A DNA stretch of 64,000 nt. It comes from Pirellulales bacterium. GTDB taxonomy: Bacteria > Planctomycetota > Planctomycetia > Pirellulales > UBA1268. Positions 16,089 to 24,859 of this stretch are shown one piece after another. The stretch covers positions 1 through 64,000 of the forward strand of contig JAGYJY010000018.1 in the NCBI GenBank assembly GCA_018401745.1. Direction: 5' to 3'. The notes under the pieces are model-generated. The model saw only the letters and a list, made by a program, of their open reading frames with translations, did not search any database and was not told the DNA's origin. The stretch's first letter is position 1. Every line of letters starts with the position of its first letter. A program made the position numbers and the translations under genes.

Positions 16089-16757
16089 GAGCTTCCTCGG
16101 TCGTCCGCGAGGCCGGACTGTTGTTTCCAGGCCCAGCCGTGTGACAACCCGCACAGTCCACCGTTCGTCGCCATACGGGGTTCCACGCGCGACCGAATGC
16201 CTGATGGCCGCCAGTTCGGCCTCGGTCTGCGCGGCGTTCACGTGCTCCAGCCAGCCGGCGTGTCGTCTGGCAGGCCACGGTGCCAGGATTGATTTCTCTC
16301 GAGCATCCCCATGGTGCCAGCGCCAGAGGCTGCTCCACCGCCAATCCTCCGCTCGACGAACCAGATTCGCTCGCAAGGCGTTCCGCTCGACGTAGCGACA
16401 CACGGTGAGAAAATGGTCTTCCGCTTGAATCGCGAATGACTTGAACCGCCCCTGATACACGTGGCCGGCACCGCGACTGTGCCGATGGGCGTGCCAGCGC
16501 TGCGTGTGCGTGAGCGTGAGCCATCCGACGAAACGAGACAGTTCCCCGTCCGCGTGCGGTTTGACCACGAGGTGCCAATGATTCGGCATCAGGCACCAGG
16601 CCAGAAGGTCGGTGCCGTAACGCTCGACTGCCTGCTCGAGAACTCGCTCGAACGCCTCGTAATCGGCGTCGGAGTCAAAAATTGGCATGCGGGCATTGCC
16701 GCGGTTGAGCACGTGATACACCATGCCTCCATCCGCTGCTCGTTGTGGTCTCCCCAT
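16074..16757 (-). CDS. REP-associated tyrosine transposase (RAYT), intact
   Basis: The protein has 227 aa from MGRPQRAADGGMVYHVLNRG. The HUH motif is in LMPNHWHLVVKP at about residue 65. The probable catalytic tyrosine is in VCRYVERNALRANLV at about residue 125, and the C-terminal WRWSSLW and PRGRPRK segments are retained. It is a single-strand HUH endonuclease, expected to act on REP hairpins. I chose the ATG at 16757; the open frame continues upstream only through hairpin-encoded sequence (KRCQEPFF). Confidence 0.9.
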   Translation of the reverse strand: MGRPQRAADGGMVYHVLNRGNARMPIFDSDADYEAFERVLEQAVERYGTDLLAWCLMPNHWHLVVKPHADGELSRFVGWLTLTHTQRWHAHRHSRGAGHVYQGRFKSFAIQAEDHFLTVCRYVERNALRANLVRRAEDWRWSSLWRWHHGDAREKSILAPWPARRHAGWLEHVNAAQTEAELAAIRHSVARGTPYGDERWTVRVVTRLGLETTVRPRGRPRKLEKGS

Positions 16758-16793
16758 GCCACCATTCGAATGCGCCGGCCAGACCCGCGTCAA

Positions 16794-16819
16794 GAAAAAA
16801 GGTTCCTGACACCTTTTTC
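16794..16819. repeat. REP-like hairpin, right end of RAYT 1
   Basis: Same hairpin in inverse orientation, followed by two CTTTTTCCGCCC half-copies to about 16845. Confidence 0.75.
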
Positions 16820-16850
16820 CCCCCTTTTTCCGCCCTTTTTCCGCCCCCCG

Positions 16851-17177
16851 GCTCGGCAAGCTCTACTCGGCCAGGAATACAAAGGCGATTTGCAGAAAGA
16901 ATGTTGCACTAACACGGATCGGTGATGAAGTAGCAGCCTCTGGAGCCGTGACCGTCGTTTCCATGCCCGCTGGCCGTGGCCTCGCGTTGCTTGCCGACAT
17001 TCCCGTGACCTACTCCACCTGAACGTTCACTCTGCCTCATCTGTCTCGTGAGAATCTTTACGGCCAGGAATCAATGATTCGGGCCGTCATCGCGACGATT
17101 TCCTAAGGCGTGTTTGCCTCGGCTTGGTTGATCGCCCTAGAGTTGGGCCGTTCCCCCCTGTTCTTTGGAGAGAAACC
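16851..17177. other. intergenic, no gene recognised
   Basis: I see no coding signal between RAYT 1 and the fasciclin gene. The fasciclin ribosome-binding site (GGAG, 17168-17171) is at its right edge. Confidence 0.4.
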
Positions 17178-17615
17178 ATGTTGGCAACCGAAACGTCCCA
17201 TGACATCATCGAAACAGCCGTAAAAGCCGGCGAATTCAAGACCCTCGCGACTGCCCTTGAAGCTGCTGAACTCGTCGACACGCTCAAGGGAGCCGGTCCT
17301 TTCACGGTGTTTGCACCGACCGATGCGGCGTTTGAGAAACTGCCTGAGGGAACATGCGAAAACCTGCTCAAGCCGGAAAACAAGGACAAACTCAAGGCCA
17401 TCCTCTTGCTTCATGTCGTGCCCGGCTGCGTCATGGCAGAGGACGTCATGAAACTCAAGGAAGCCAAGACTGCCGGCGGCTGCACCGTGAAGATCTCCAC
17501 GGATGATGGGGTGATGGTGGGCACTGCCAAGGGCATGTCCAACGTCACCAAGACAGACATCACGACCAGCAATGGCGTGATCCATGTGATCGACGCCGTA
17601 ATCCTGCCTGAGTGA
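17178..17615 (+). CDS. fasciclin (FAS1) domain protein
   Basis: The protein has 145 aa forming one FAS1 domain: [20 protein letters not shown], then the H1 box [17 protein letters not shown] at about residues 43-59, then [14 protein letters not shown] and the H2 end [12 protein letters not shown]. No signal peptide precedes the domain, which is unusual because FAS1 proteins are commonly secreted or surface anchored. GGAG lies seven bases before the ATG. A strong terminator follows the stop, so it is monocistronic. Confidence 0.92.
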   Translation: MLATETSHDIIETAVKAGEFKTLATALEAAELVDTLKGAGPFTVFAPTDAAFEKLPEGTCENLLKPENKDKLKAILLLHVVPGCVMAEDVMKLKEAKTAGGCTVKISTDDGVMVGTAKGMSNVTKTDITTSNGVIHVIDAVILPE

Positions 17616-17644
17616 TCTGCAGGTTTTCCAGACTCCTTGCTTTG

Positions 17645-17680
17645 GCACCCCGTGCGTTTCGCCGTGCGGGGTGCTTTTTT
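17645..17680 (+). terminator. intrinsic terminator of the fasciclin gene
   Basis: GCACCCCG pairs with CGGGGTGC around a 14-base loop, followed by six Ts. Confidence 0.85.
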
Positions 17681-17951
17681 GCGCTGCTGCCGAACCCATG
17701 CCCGGAAAACCTCATCTGTTGGCGAGCCCTGGAGCAAAAAGCCAAACCGGCCGCCCGGCAGTTTGCCCGTGCGGCAGCCGCTGCAGAGCCCGCCAGCCGC
17801 AGCGTGAGCGGCGTGTGCGAGGCCTTCAGGAGTTGCAGGACGGCAAAAAACCTGCGGCAATTCCTCAGTGTCCACGCCAAACAAAGGGTCGACACATCGA
17901 GCGTCTCTTCCCGCCTCGCCCTCGGCTTTGGCGGCACGTTGCGTGAGTGGA

Positions 17952-18085
17952 AAGCTGCCGGCATTGCCCTACGAGCCCAAGCACGTCGAGGGAAACACAC
18001 AGGTCCGCCGGTGAATGGAGCGGTCCCGTAAATCCCGACCACGGGGATGAATCCGGGCTGAAGAGCCGGGCTCGCTCCTCACGGG
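17952..18085. pseudogene. decayed duplicate of the DUF5522/SRAP 3' junction
   Basis: Plus-strand bases from about 17956 to 18014 encode CRHCPYEPKHVEGNTQVRR and a stop, apart from one missing C. This is the C-terminus of the DUF5522 protein at 9043. Bases 18045-18085 on the minus strand retain the ARLFS end of SRAP. The arrangement is an inverted, diverged copy of 8975-9105. RAYT element 2 adjoins it. Confidence 0.7.
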
Positions 18086-18130
18086 GGGAAAAAGGTGTCA
18101 GGCAGGGAAAAAGGAGAGGGAAAAGGGAGG

Positions 18131-18155
18131 GAAAAAGGTGTCAGGAACCTTTTTC
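18131..18155. repeat. REP-like hairpin, left end of RAYT 2
   Basis: Same AAAAAGGT/ACCTTTTT stem as in element 1, preceded by a partial copy at 18088-18102. Confidence 0.75.
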
Positions 18156-18515
18156 GGGCTCGGTGAGAAAAGGGTCTTCCGCATGAATCGCGAATGACTT
18201 GAACCGCCCCTGATACACGTGGCCGGCACCGCGACTGTGCCGATGGGCGTGCCAGCGCTGCGTGTGCGTGAGCGTGAGCCATCCGACGAAACGAGACAGT
18301 TCCCCGTCCGCGTGCGGTTTGACCACGAGGTGCCAATGATTCGGCATCAGGCACCAGGCCAGAAGGTCGGTGCCGTAACGCTCGACTGCCTGCTCGAGAA
18401 CTCGCTCGAACGCCTCGTAATCGGCGTCGGAGTCAAAAATTGGCATGCGGGCATTGCCGCGGTTGAGCACGTGATACACCATGCCTCCATCCGCTGCTCG
18501 TTGTGGTCTCCCCTT
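18141..18515 (-). pseudogene. truncated RAYT transposase
   Basis: This is almost identical to residues 1-117 of the intact RAYT. The start codon is AAG instead of ATG (codon at 18515-18513), and the frame ends FLTEPEKGS immediately after the segment preceding the catalytic tyrosine. The HUH motif remains, but the VCRYVERN tyrosine region and everything after it are lost. It cannot be an active transposase. Confidence 0.85.
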
Positions 18516-18551
18516 GCCACCATTCGAATGCGCCGGCCAGACCCGCGTCAA

Positions 18552-18613
18552 GAAAAAAGGTTCCTGACACCTTTTTCTCGCCCGCAAGAAAAAAGGTTCC
18601 TGACACCTTTTTC
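18552..18613. repeat. two tandem REP-like hairpins, right end of RAYT 2
   Basis: Hairpin copies at 18552-18577 and 18588-18613, separated by TCGCCCGCAA. They are followed to 18668 by several CCTTTTTCTCGCCC half-copies. In the transposase frame they translate as two KRCQEPFF repeats. Confidence 0.75.
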
Positions 18614-18689
18614 TCGCCCACCTTTTTCTCGCCCCCTTTTTCCGCCCCTTTTTCCCGCCCCACCTTTTTTCCACCCTGCAGGTGTCACC

Positions 18690-19068
18690 AGCTGGTCGCA
18701 GCCTCCTCGACTGTGACGACGTGATCACCGTGCGTTACAACCAGGGCCCGCTGCTTGTTCCCGATAACATGCCCGATATGCCCGGCTATCAGGTGTTGGC
18801 GAGCTTTCGCACTGAGGCGGCGGAGAAGGGAGCCCCGGTCGGCGCGATGACAGGCACCCATGCCATTATCCGTTCACAGTTTGGAAGTGGGAATGTCATC
18901 TGTTTCAGCCCTCATCCCGAGGTGCCGGGCGGTCCCAACCGGCTGATCACCGAAGGGGTGCGTTGGGCGGGAAGTCAGCGGGCCGGCACCGGGTTTACGC
19001 CTCCCGAGGACTCATCGCAGGCCACGAAGTCGGTTTTTGGTGGTGTCGCTTCGTCACCCCATCGATGA
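18690..19068 (+). pseudogene. BPL_N-domain (glutamine-amidotransferase-like) protein, 5'-truncated
   Basis: The open frame matches the C-terminal part of planctomycete BPL_N proteins: VITVRYNQGPLLVPDNMP, then YQVLASFRTEA, AMTGTHAIIRSQFGSGNVIC and FSPHPE, ending near GVRWAGS. The N-terminal half is missing and replaced by RAYT element 2 ending at about 18680. No start codon with a plausible leader is visible. Confidence 0.7.
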
Positions 19069-19092
19069 CACGATGCCATGTCCGGCGGCGGA

Positions 19093-21867
19093 TCAGGCGG
19101 GGGGAGCCCGACGAAAGGTGGGGCCCTGGAGCAGGTGACCGACGATCCGCTTCTCCAGTTCGATGATCAGGTAGATGGCAAGACCACTGAGCGTGATCAC
19201 CCCCCATGTCTGCCACGAGAGGGGCCGGGTGTGGAACAGCCGATTCATGAGCGGATTGGCCGTTAGAAACCATTGCAACAACACCATCGCCGCCGAGCCC
19301 CAGAGCGCCGGCCGGTTCGCCAACAGGCCAATCTCGAACATGCTGCGGGTGAGTGAGCGACAGTTGAAGAGATAAAACATCTCACCGAAGACGAATACCG
19401 TCGTGGCGGCCGTCCGAGCCTCCTCGAGCGAGGACTGCTGCATCCGCCGGAGCCAGATGAAGCAGCCGTAGGCCCCAGCTGAGAGCAGCAGACTCACCAG
19501 ACCGATCCGCTTGAAGATATCAGGACTCAAGAGCGGAGCGCGTGGGTCCCGCGGTGGTCGGTCCATGATCCCCGGCTCCTTGGGCTCGAAGGCGAGCATC
19601 AGTCCCAGCAGGATGGCCGTAGTCATGTTGATCCACAGAATCTGCACTGGTGCCACTGGCAGCGCCGTGCCGGCAACCACTGCCGCGATGATCGTGAGGG
19701 CCTCGCCACCGTTGGTGGGCAACGTCCACACGAAAAACTTCGTGAGGTTATCGAAGACAGCACGCCCCTCCTCCACGGCGGCCTCGATCGAGGCGAAATT
19801 GTCGTCGGTGAGCACCATGTCGGATGCCTCCCGGGCGACGTCGGTGCCCCCTTTCCCCATCGCCACGCCAATGTCTGCCTGTTTGAGCGCCGGAGCGTCG
19901 TTGACTCCATCGCCTGTCATCGCCACGATGTTGCCGCGGGCCTGGAGCGCCCGCACGAGCCGTAGTTTCTGCTCCGGGGCCACACGTGCGAACACGGCCG
20001 CATCCTCGGCGGTCGCCGGCAGATCGGCATCGGTAATCCGTTCAAGCTCGATGCCGGTGATCGCAGCCTCCGGCTTCCCGTCGGCTGCAGTAGCGCCTTC
20101 GATGCCCAGCCGGGTGGCGATTGCCGCTGCGGTCAGGGCGTGGTCGCCTGTGATCATCTTGACGCGGATGCCGGCCGCCTGGCAGGTCGCCACAGCCAGG
20201 ACTGCTTCGGGCCGCGGCGGGTCGATCATCGCTTGGAGGCCGAGGAAGACGAGCTCGCCAGCCAAATCGTCGTGGGCGAGTTGTGCCGTTCCGGCGGGCA
20301 GTTCCTTACGGGCAAACGCCAACACCCGCAGCCCTTCGGCCGCCAGGCGAGCCACGGCCGCCGACACAGCCACGGGCTCGAGCGGCCTGAGCCTGCCTCC
20401 GGCGTCATACTCAGCCGAGCAGAGGGCGAGGATCGCCTCCACCGACCCCTTGGCATACACCAGCCGGGGCCGCTCCTGTCCCTGGTCATGGAGCGTGGCC
20501 ATATACTGCCGCTCCGACTCAAATGGGATGGAGTCGATCCGCGGAAACTCCTCGTGAAGCACCTTCGCTGCCAGGCCCGCTTTGCCGGCTCCGACGAGCA
20601 GCGCCCCCTCCGTGGGATCCCCTTCCACGCTCCGCTCGTTGTTTTCACCGACAAGCCCGGAGTCGTTGCAGAGCGCCCCGGCCCGGAGGCACTCGAGCAC
20701 CGCCACTCGGCCGTGCAGGTTGTCGACCGACAGCGGCACGCCATTGCCGGGTGCCGCGGCAAAGATCTCGCCCTCTTCTGCGTAGCCGGTGCCAGTGACC
20801 GCCAAGGTCTCCCCGCCCGCCACGATCGCTGTGACGGTCATTTGATTCTGGGTGAGCGTGCCGGTCTTGTCGGAGCAGATCACAGTCGTGCTGCCGAGCG
20901 TTTCGACTGCCGGCATCTTGCGGATGATCGCACGTCGAGAGGCCATCTTCCCCACGCCGATGGCAAGCATGATCGTGACGGCCGCCGGCAGCCCCTCGGG
21001 AATCGCCGACACCGCCAGGGCTACGGAGGTCTTAAACATCTCCTTAAAGTCCAGCCCCTGCGCCAGCCCGATCGCGAAGTTGGCCGCCGCCACAACAAGA
21101 ATGGCAATGAGCAGCAGATTGCTGAACCGGGCGATGAGCCGCGTCAGCGGTGTCTGAATGTCATCGGCTGATGCGATGAGCCGCGAGATTCGCCCCACCT
21201 CGGTGCCGTCGCCAATGGCCACGGCGACGCCTGTTCCCTGGCCAAAGGTCACAAGCGTCGTGGCATAGGCCATGTTCCTGCGATCGGCCAACGGCAGATC
21301 ATCGCCGAGCGTTTTGGATGCCTTCTCCACCGGGAGCGACTCGCCGGTGAGAGCCGCCTCCGCGATCTGCAAGTCACGGCTCCGGATCAGTCGCAGGTCA
21401 GCCGGCACCTTGTCGCCCGACTGCAGCAGCACCACGTCACCCGGCACGATCTGGCTCGATTCGATGCGTGTTCTGCGGCCGTCGCGGACCACCGTGGCTC
21501 CAGTCACGAGTGTCTTACCAAGGGCCTCGATCGCTCTGAGAGCCTTGCCCTCCTGGATGAAGCCGACCATCGCGTTGACGAGCACGACGCCAAGGATCAC
21601 CCCCGCGTCGATCCAGTCATCGAGCACGGCTGTGACGACCACGGCGACCAGCAGGATGTAGATCAGCGGCTGATGAAACTGAAGCAGAAACCGCGTCAGC
21701 GTGCTTGGTCCTCGGCGCGAGGAGAGCACATTGAGGCCATGACGCTGCCCACGCTCGGCCGCCTCGGCGTCGGAGAGCCCTCGGCCAAGGTCGGTCGCCT
21801 GACGGGCAACGACCTCTTCCGAGGGTAGGCGGTGCCAGGAAACTGGAGGCGAAGGCTGGGTTGGCAT
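19093..21867 (-). CDS. P-type cation-transporting ATPase (type II, Ca2+-ATPase-like)
   Basis: The protein has 924 aa. The N-terminal cation ATPase domain (WHRLPSEEVVARQ) is followed by the A-domain LTGESLPVEK, the membrane-embedded AIPEGLPAAV (M4 ion site), the phosphorylation loop CSDKTGTLTQNQ, the nucleotide domain (YAKGSVEAIL), the hinge TGDGVNDAPALKQADIG, and a C-terminal set of membrane helices. The PEGLP motif and overall length fit SERCA/PMR1-type pumps rather than heavy-metal P1B pumps, since no CPC motif is present. The ion is inferred as Ca2+ or another divalent cation. I chose the ATG at 21867, giving MPTQPSPPVSWHRL. Confidence 0.9.
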   Translation of the reverse strand: MPTQPSPPVSWHRLPSEEVVARQATDLGRGLSDAEAAERGQRHGLNVLSSRRGPSTLTRFLLQFHQPLIYILLVAVVVTAVLDDWIDAGVILGVVLVNAMVGFIQEGKALRAIEALGKTLVTGATVVRDGRRTRIESSQIVPGDVVLLQSGDKVPADLRLIRSRDLQIAEAALTGESLPVEKASKTLGDDLPLADRRNMAYATTLVTFGQGTGVAVAIGDGTEVGRISRLIASADDIQTPLTRLIARFSNLLLIAILVVAAANFAIGLAQGLDFKEMFKTSVALAVSAIPEGLPAAVTIMLAIGVGKMASRRAIIRKMPAVETLGSTTVICSDKTGTLTQNQMTVTAIVAGGETLAVTGTGYAEEGEIFAAAPGNGVPLSVDNLHGRVAVLECLRAGALCNDSGLVGENNERSVEGDPTEGALLVGAGKAGLAAKVLHEEFPRIDSIPFESERQYMATLHDQGQERPRLVYAKGSVEAILALCSAEYDAGGRLRPLEPVAVSAAVARLAAEGLRVLAFARKELPAGTAQLAHDDLAGELVFLGLQAMIDPPRPEAVLAVATCQAAGIRVKMITGDHALTAAAIATRLGIEGATAADGKPEAAITGIELERITDADLPATAEDAAVFARVAPEQKLRLVRALQARGNIVAMTGDGVNDAPALKQADIGVAMGKGGTDVAREASDMVLTDDNFASIEAAVEEGRAVFDNLTKFFVWTLPTNGGEALTIIAAVVAGTALPVAPVQILWINMTTAILLGLMLAFEPKEPGIMDRPPRDPRAPLLSPDIFKRIGLVSLLLSAGAYGCFIWLRRMQQSSLEEARTAATTVFVFGEMFYLFNCRSLTRSMFEIGLLANRPALWGSAAMVLLQWFLTANPLMNRLFHTRPLSWQTWGVITLSGLAIYLIIELEKRIVGHLLQGPTFRRAPPA

Positions 21868-22136
21868 GGGGTTGCGTGAGGAATGACAGGCGGTGTGAGA
21901 ACTCACAGGATACCCGTGATCGCCGAAGCGAGCCTTGCCGGTGTCGAAGCGGCTGCCCATCCGGGGGCGGGCCAGGCGACGCCGACCGAGGCATCGGCGA
22001 CGAACCGTGTCGGCGTCATCGATCAGCGACGGCCGGAATACAAAAACCCTCCTCAGAGGTGGGGTGGGGCACAGCAGAGTCGCCGCCTGATGGGCCCCTT
22101 CTGGCGTTCAAAAAGGCGATCGACAAGATCATGCGA

Positions 22137-22700
22137 TCAGTGCTGCGGAGCGGCCGCCAGCCAGGCCACGATGGCTTCCAGAAAAGCGGGGAGGTCGCTG
22201 GGCCTGCGGCTTGAGATGAAGTGCCGATCGCAGACCACTGCCGCGTCTTCCCAGGCGGCCCCGGCATTCACCAGGTCGTCTTTGATGCCCGGACTTCCGG
22301 TCACACGAACACCTCTGTAGACACCGGCCGAAATCGGGATCCAGCCGCCGTGGCAGATTGCGGCCACAAGCTTGCCCTGCTCGGCGAACTCCCGCACAAG
22401 GGCCAGCAGGCCGGCGTCCCGCCGCAGGGCATCGGGCATCCAGCCTCCCGGAATCACGATGCCGTGGAAGTCGGCTTCCTCCATGTCGGCAATCGCCGCT
22501 TCAGAAACGCACGGATAGCCATGCTTGCCGCTGTAGGTTTTGCCGGCCTGCGGGCCTGCAAGCGTCACTTGGCAGCCAGCCTCTTCAAGCCGCAGTTTCG
22601 GATACCACAGTTCGAGGTCTTCATACGCTTCGCCCGCGAGAACGAGGATGCGAACCCCGAGAAGACGGATTGGGCTGGGGGCGGCGGGCTGATTGGTCAT
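22137..22700 (-). CDS. DJ-1/PfpI-family protein
   Basis: The protein has 187 aa. The fold markers are VRILVLAGEAYEDLELWYP (glutamate of the catalytic triad region), GIVIPGGWMPDALR, the nucleophile elbow AAICHGGWI with cysteine near residue 112, and a C-terminal HFISSRRPSDLPAF. This matches the PfpI/YhbO class of proposed deglycase, peptidase or stress proteins; exact activity is not determinable. It is on the same strand as the M13 gene upstream, 40 bases apart. Confidence 0.9.
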   Translation of the reverse strand: MTNQPAAPSPIRLLGVRILVLAGEAYEDLELWYPKLRLEEAGCQVTLAGPQAGKTYSGKHGYPCVSEAAIADMEEADFHGIVIPGGWMPDALRRDAGLLALVREFAEQGKLVAAICHGGWIPISAGVYRGVRVTGSPGIKDDLVNAGAAWEDAAVVCDRHFISSRRPSDLPAFLEAIVAWLAAAPQH

Positions 22701-22740
22701 GGTGGGTTCTCCGGTTCTCTGCACCCGGCTGCGGTGGCTC

Positions 22741-24780
22741 TTACCAGATCTGGATTCGCTCGGCCTTCGGCTTGAAGAGCCTGTCGCTCTCGGTGACGTT
22801 GAACGCTCTGTAAAACGGCTCGAAGTTTGCGACGGGCCCGTTGGCCCGAAACAAGGAAGGCGAGTGTGGGTCGGTGACGAGGCGTCGCACCAGTTCGGAA
22901 TCCCGATACTTCCTCGCCCAGATCTGAGCCCAGCCGATAAAGAATCGTTGGTCCGCCGTGAAGTTATCAATCACCGGGCCTTCCTTCTCACCCAGCGACC
23001 TCCGGTAGGCCTTGTAGGCGATTGCCAGCCCCGACAGGTCGGCGATGTTTTCGCCGAGCGTCAGCTGCCCCTGCACGTTCTTGCCGGGCAGGGCTTCGTA
23101 GGCGTCGTATTGACTGACCAGGGCATCGGCGAGCTTTTCGAACGAGCCGCGATCCGATTCAGTCCACCAGTTCTTGAGGTTGCCGTCGCCGTCATACTTG
23201 CTGCCCTGGTCGTCGAAACCATGGCTGATCTCATGACCGATCACGGCCCCGATGCCGCCGTAGTTGACAGCGTCTTCCACCTCGGCGTCGAAGAACGGTG
23301 GCTGCAGGATGGCGGCCGGGAAGACGATCTCGTTTTTGGTGGGGTTGTAGTAGGCGTTGACCGTCTGCGGTGTCATCCCCCACTCAGTTTCGTCGACAGG
23401 CGTGCCGAGCTTGTCGAGCATCCGCTGATGTTCGAGCAACGCGGATCGCCGCATATTGCCGAGCAGATCCTCGGCATCGATCTGCAGGTTTGAGTAGTCG
23501 CGCCATTTTTCGGTGTAGCCGATCTTGGGTGTGATCTTGTGGAGCTTCTCCAGTGCTTTCTGCTTTGTGTCTTCGGTCATCCAGGTCAGTTCTTTGATGC
23601 TGACCTCATACGTCTTCAGCAGGTTGGCAACCAGCTCGTCCATCCGCCGCTTCGCCTCTTGGCCGAAGTGCTTCTGCACATAGATCTCTCCGATCGCATC
23701 GCCGAGCACGCCGAAGCCGCGGCCGCCCGATGCGGTCTCAACGGCCCGCTCCCAGCGAGGCTTCTGCTCGGGAACACCGGCCAGTTTGTTTTGGTAGAGC
23801 TCAAACGAGGCATCGACAAAACCCTGCGGGAGGGCAGGGGCGGCGGCATCGAGGACGCGGAACCGCATGTACTGTTTCCACGTCTCCACGGGTGTTGTGG
23901 TGAAAATCGCTTCGAGCGACTGAAAGTAGCTCGGTGTGGTGACGTTGACTTCCGCAAGGTCTGCTGTGCCAACAGCGGCGAAAAACACCTGCCACGGCAG
24001 TGATGGAGTCAGCTCGGGAAGATCGCCGACGGCGTACTTGTTGTATCGCAGGTTTGCGTCACGGAGTTTCGTGCGGGACCACTGAAACAGGGCGAGTTTG
24101 GTTTCCAGCTCGACGATGTCGCTGGCCGCCTGCGCGCCGCCGGGCAGGCCGGCAAGCTCAAAGAGCGTCGTGATGTAGTCGCGGAGCGCCTGGCGGGCCT
24201 CGATGTAGCGCTCATCGTCGACGAAGTAGTAGTCGCGGTCGGGCAGGCTCGTGCCACTCTGGTAGACCGCGGCGAGGTGCTCTTTGGAGCTCTTGGCGTC
24301 GGTTCCAACGAAGAAGCCGATCGGGCCGTCAACGCCGACCGTCTGCAGAACGCCAAAGTGGCGGACGATGTCTTCGCTCGAGGCAAGGCCGTCGATGGCA
24401 TCGAACTCGGGCTTGAGCGGGGCAATGCCAGCCTGCTCAATGGCGTCGGTGTTCATGAAGCTGCGGTAGAAGCCACCGATTCGCTGCATGTTGCCGGAGG
24501 CGGTTTCGGCGGCGGCCGCCTCCTGCATGATGGCGTGAATGTTTTCGATCGCTTCGTCGGAGAGCTGGGTAAACGAGCCGTATTCCGACTTGTCTGCAGG
24601 AATCTCCGTCTGCTGGAGCCACTGCCCGTTGACGTGACCGAAGAGGTTGTCTTGGGGCCGGACTCTCCTGTCGAAGTTTTCCGTCGTGATCCCCGAACGC
24701 AGTTCCTCTGCTTCAAGGCTGGTGGCCAGTGCCACCACGAGCAGAGAGAGGAGGACGCGAAGTGGCATGTGGTGATCCAT
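22741..24780 (-). CDS. secreted M13-family metallopeptidase (neprilysin-like)
   Basis: The protein has about 679 aa. A signal peptide lies within MPLRVLLSLLVVALATSLEA. An M13 N-terminal domain follows (PQDNLFGHVNGQWLQ). The catalytic domain carries VNAYYNPTKNEIVFPAAILQ, the zinc helix VIGHEISHGFDDQG, and GENIADLSGLAIAY with the third ligand. The C-terminal substrate-site region ends FYRAFNVTESDRLFKP. Length and motif order are canonical. Met at 24768 is an alternative start. It degrades peptides in the periplasm or outside the cell. Confidence 0.95.
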   Translation of the reverse strand: MDHHMPLRVLLSLLVVALATSLEAEELRSGITTENFDRRVRPQDNLFGHVNGQWLQQTEIPADKSEYGSFTQLSDEAIENIHAIMQEAAAAETASGNMQRIGGFYRSFMNTDAIEQAGIAPLKPEFDAIDGLASSEDIVRHFGVLQTVGVDGPIGFFVGTDAKSSKEHLAAVYQSGTSLPDRDYYFVDDERYIEARQALRDYITTLFELAGLPGGAQAASDIVELETKLALFQWSRTKLRDANLRYNKYAVGDLPELTPSLPWQVFFAAVGTADLAEVNVTTPSYFQSLEAIFTTTPVETWKQYMRFRVLDAAAPALPQGFVDASFELYQNKLAGVPEQKPRWERAVETASGGRGFGVLGDAIGEIYVQKHFGQEAKRRMDELVANLLKTYEVSIKELTWMTEDTKQKALEKLHKITPKIGYTEKWRDYSNLQIDAEDLLGNMRRSALLEHQRMLDKLGTPVDETEWGMTPQTVNAYYNPTKNEIVFPAAILQPPFFDAEVEDAVNYGGIGAVIGHEISHGFDDQGSKYDGDGNLKNWWTESDRGSFEKLADALVSQYDAYEALPGKNVQGQLTLGENIADLSGLAIAYKAYRRSLGEKEGPVIDNFTADQRFFIGWAQIWARKYRDSELVRRLVTDPHSPSLFRANGPVANFEPFYRAFNVTESDRLFKPKAERIQIW

Positions 24781-24859
24781 GGCGAGTGGGGTGGAGGCGG
24801 GGCCAGCGGCGAGGCGAATAGGCAATGGCCGGGCGGGCGGGGCAGAAGCCAGGGCTGCT

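Larger units (their letters stand above)
16043..16850 (-). mobile_element. RAYT element 1 (transposase with flanking hairpins)
   Basis: A Y1-type transposase gene lies between two copies of the AAAAAGGT/ACCTTTTT hairpin, with additional poly-A/C half-copies on both sides. This matches REP-associated tyrosine transposases, whose gene sits between REP palindromes. Confidence 0.75.
18086..18680 (-). mobile_element. RAYT element 2 (truncated, MITE-like)
   Basis: Hairpins at 18131, 18552 and 18588 and half-copies flank a shortened transposase. It is a likely non-autonomous derivative of element 1, or of a shared ancestor. Confidence 0.7.

Noticed and set aside
17686..17950. Possible gene between the fasciclin terminator and the DUF5522 remnant
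   Set aside because: All three plus frames are Arg/Ala-rich without motifs and no start has a leader; left unassigned.
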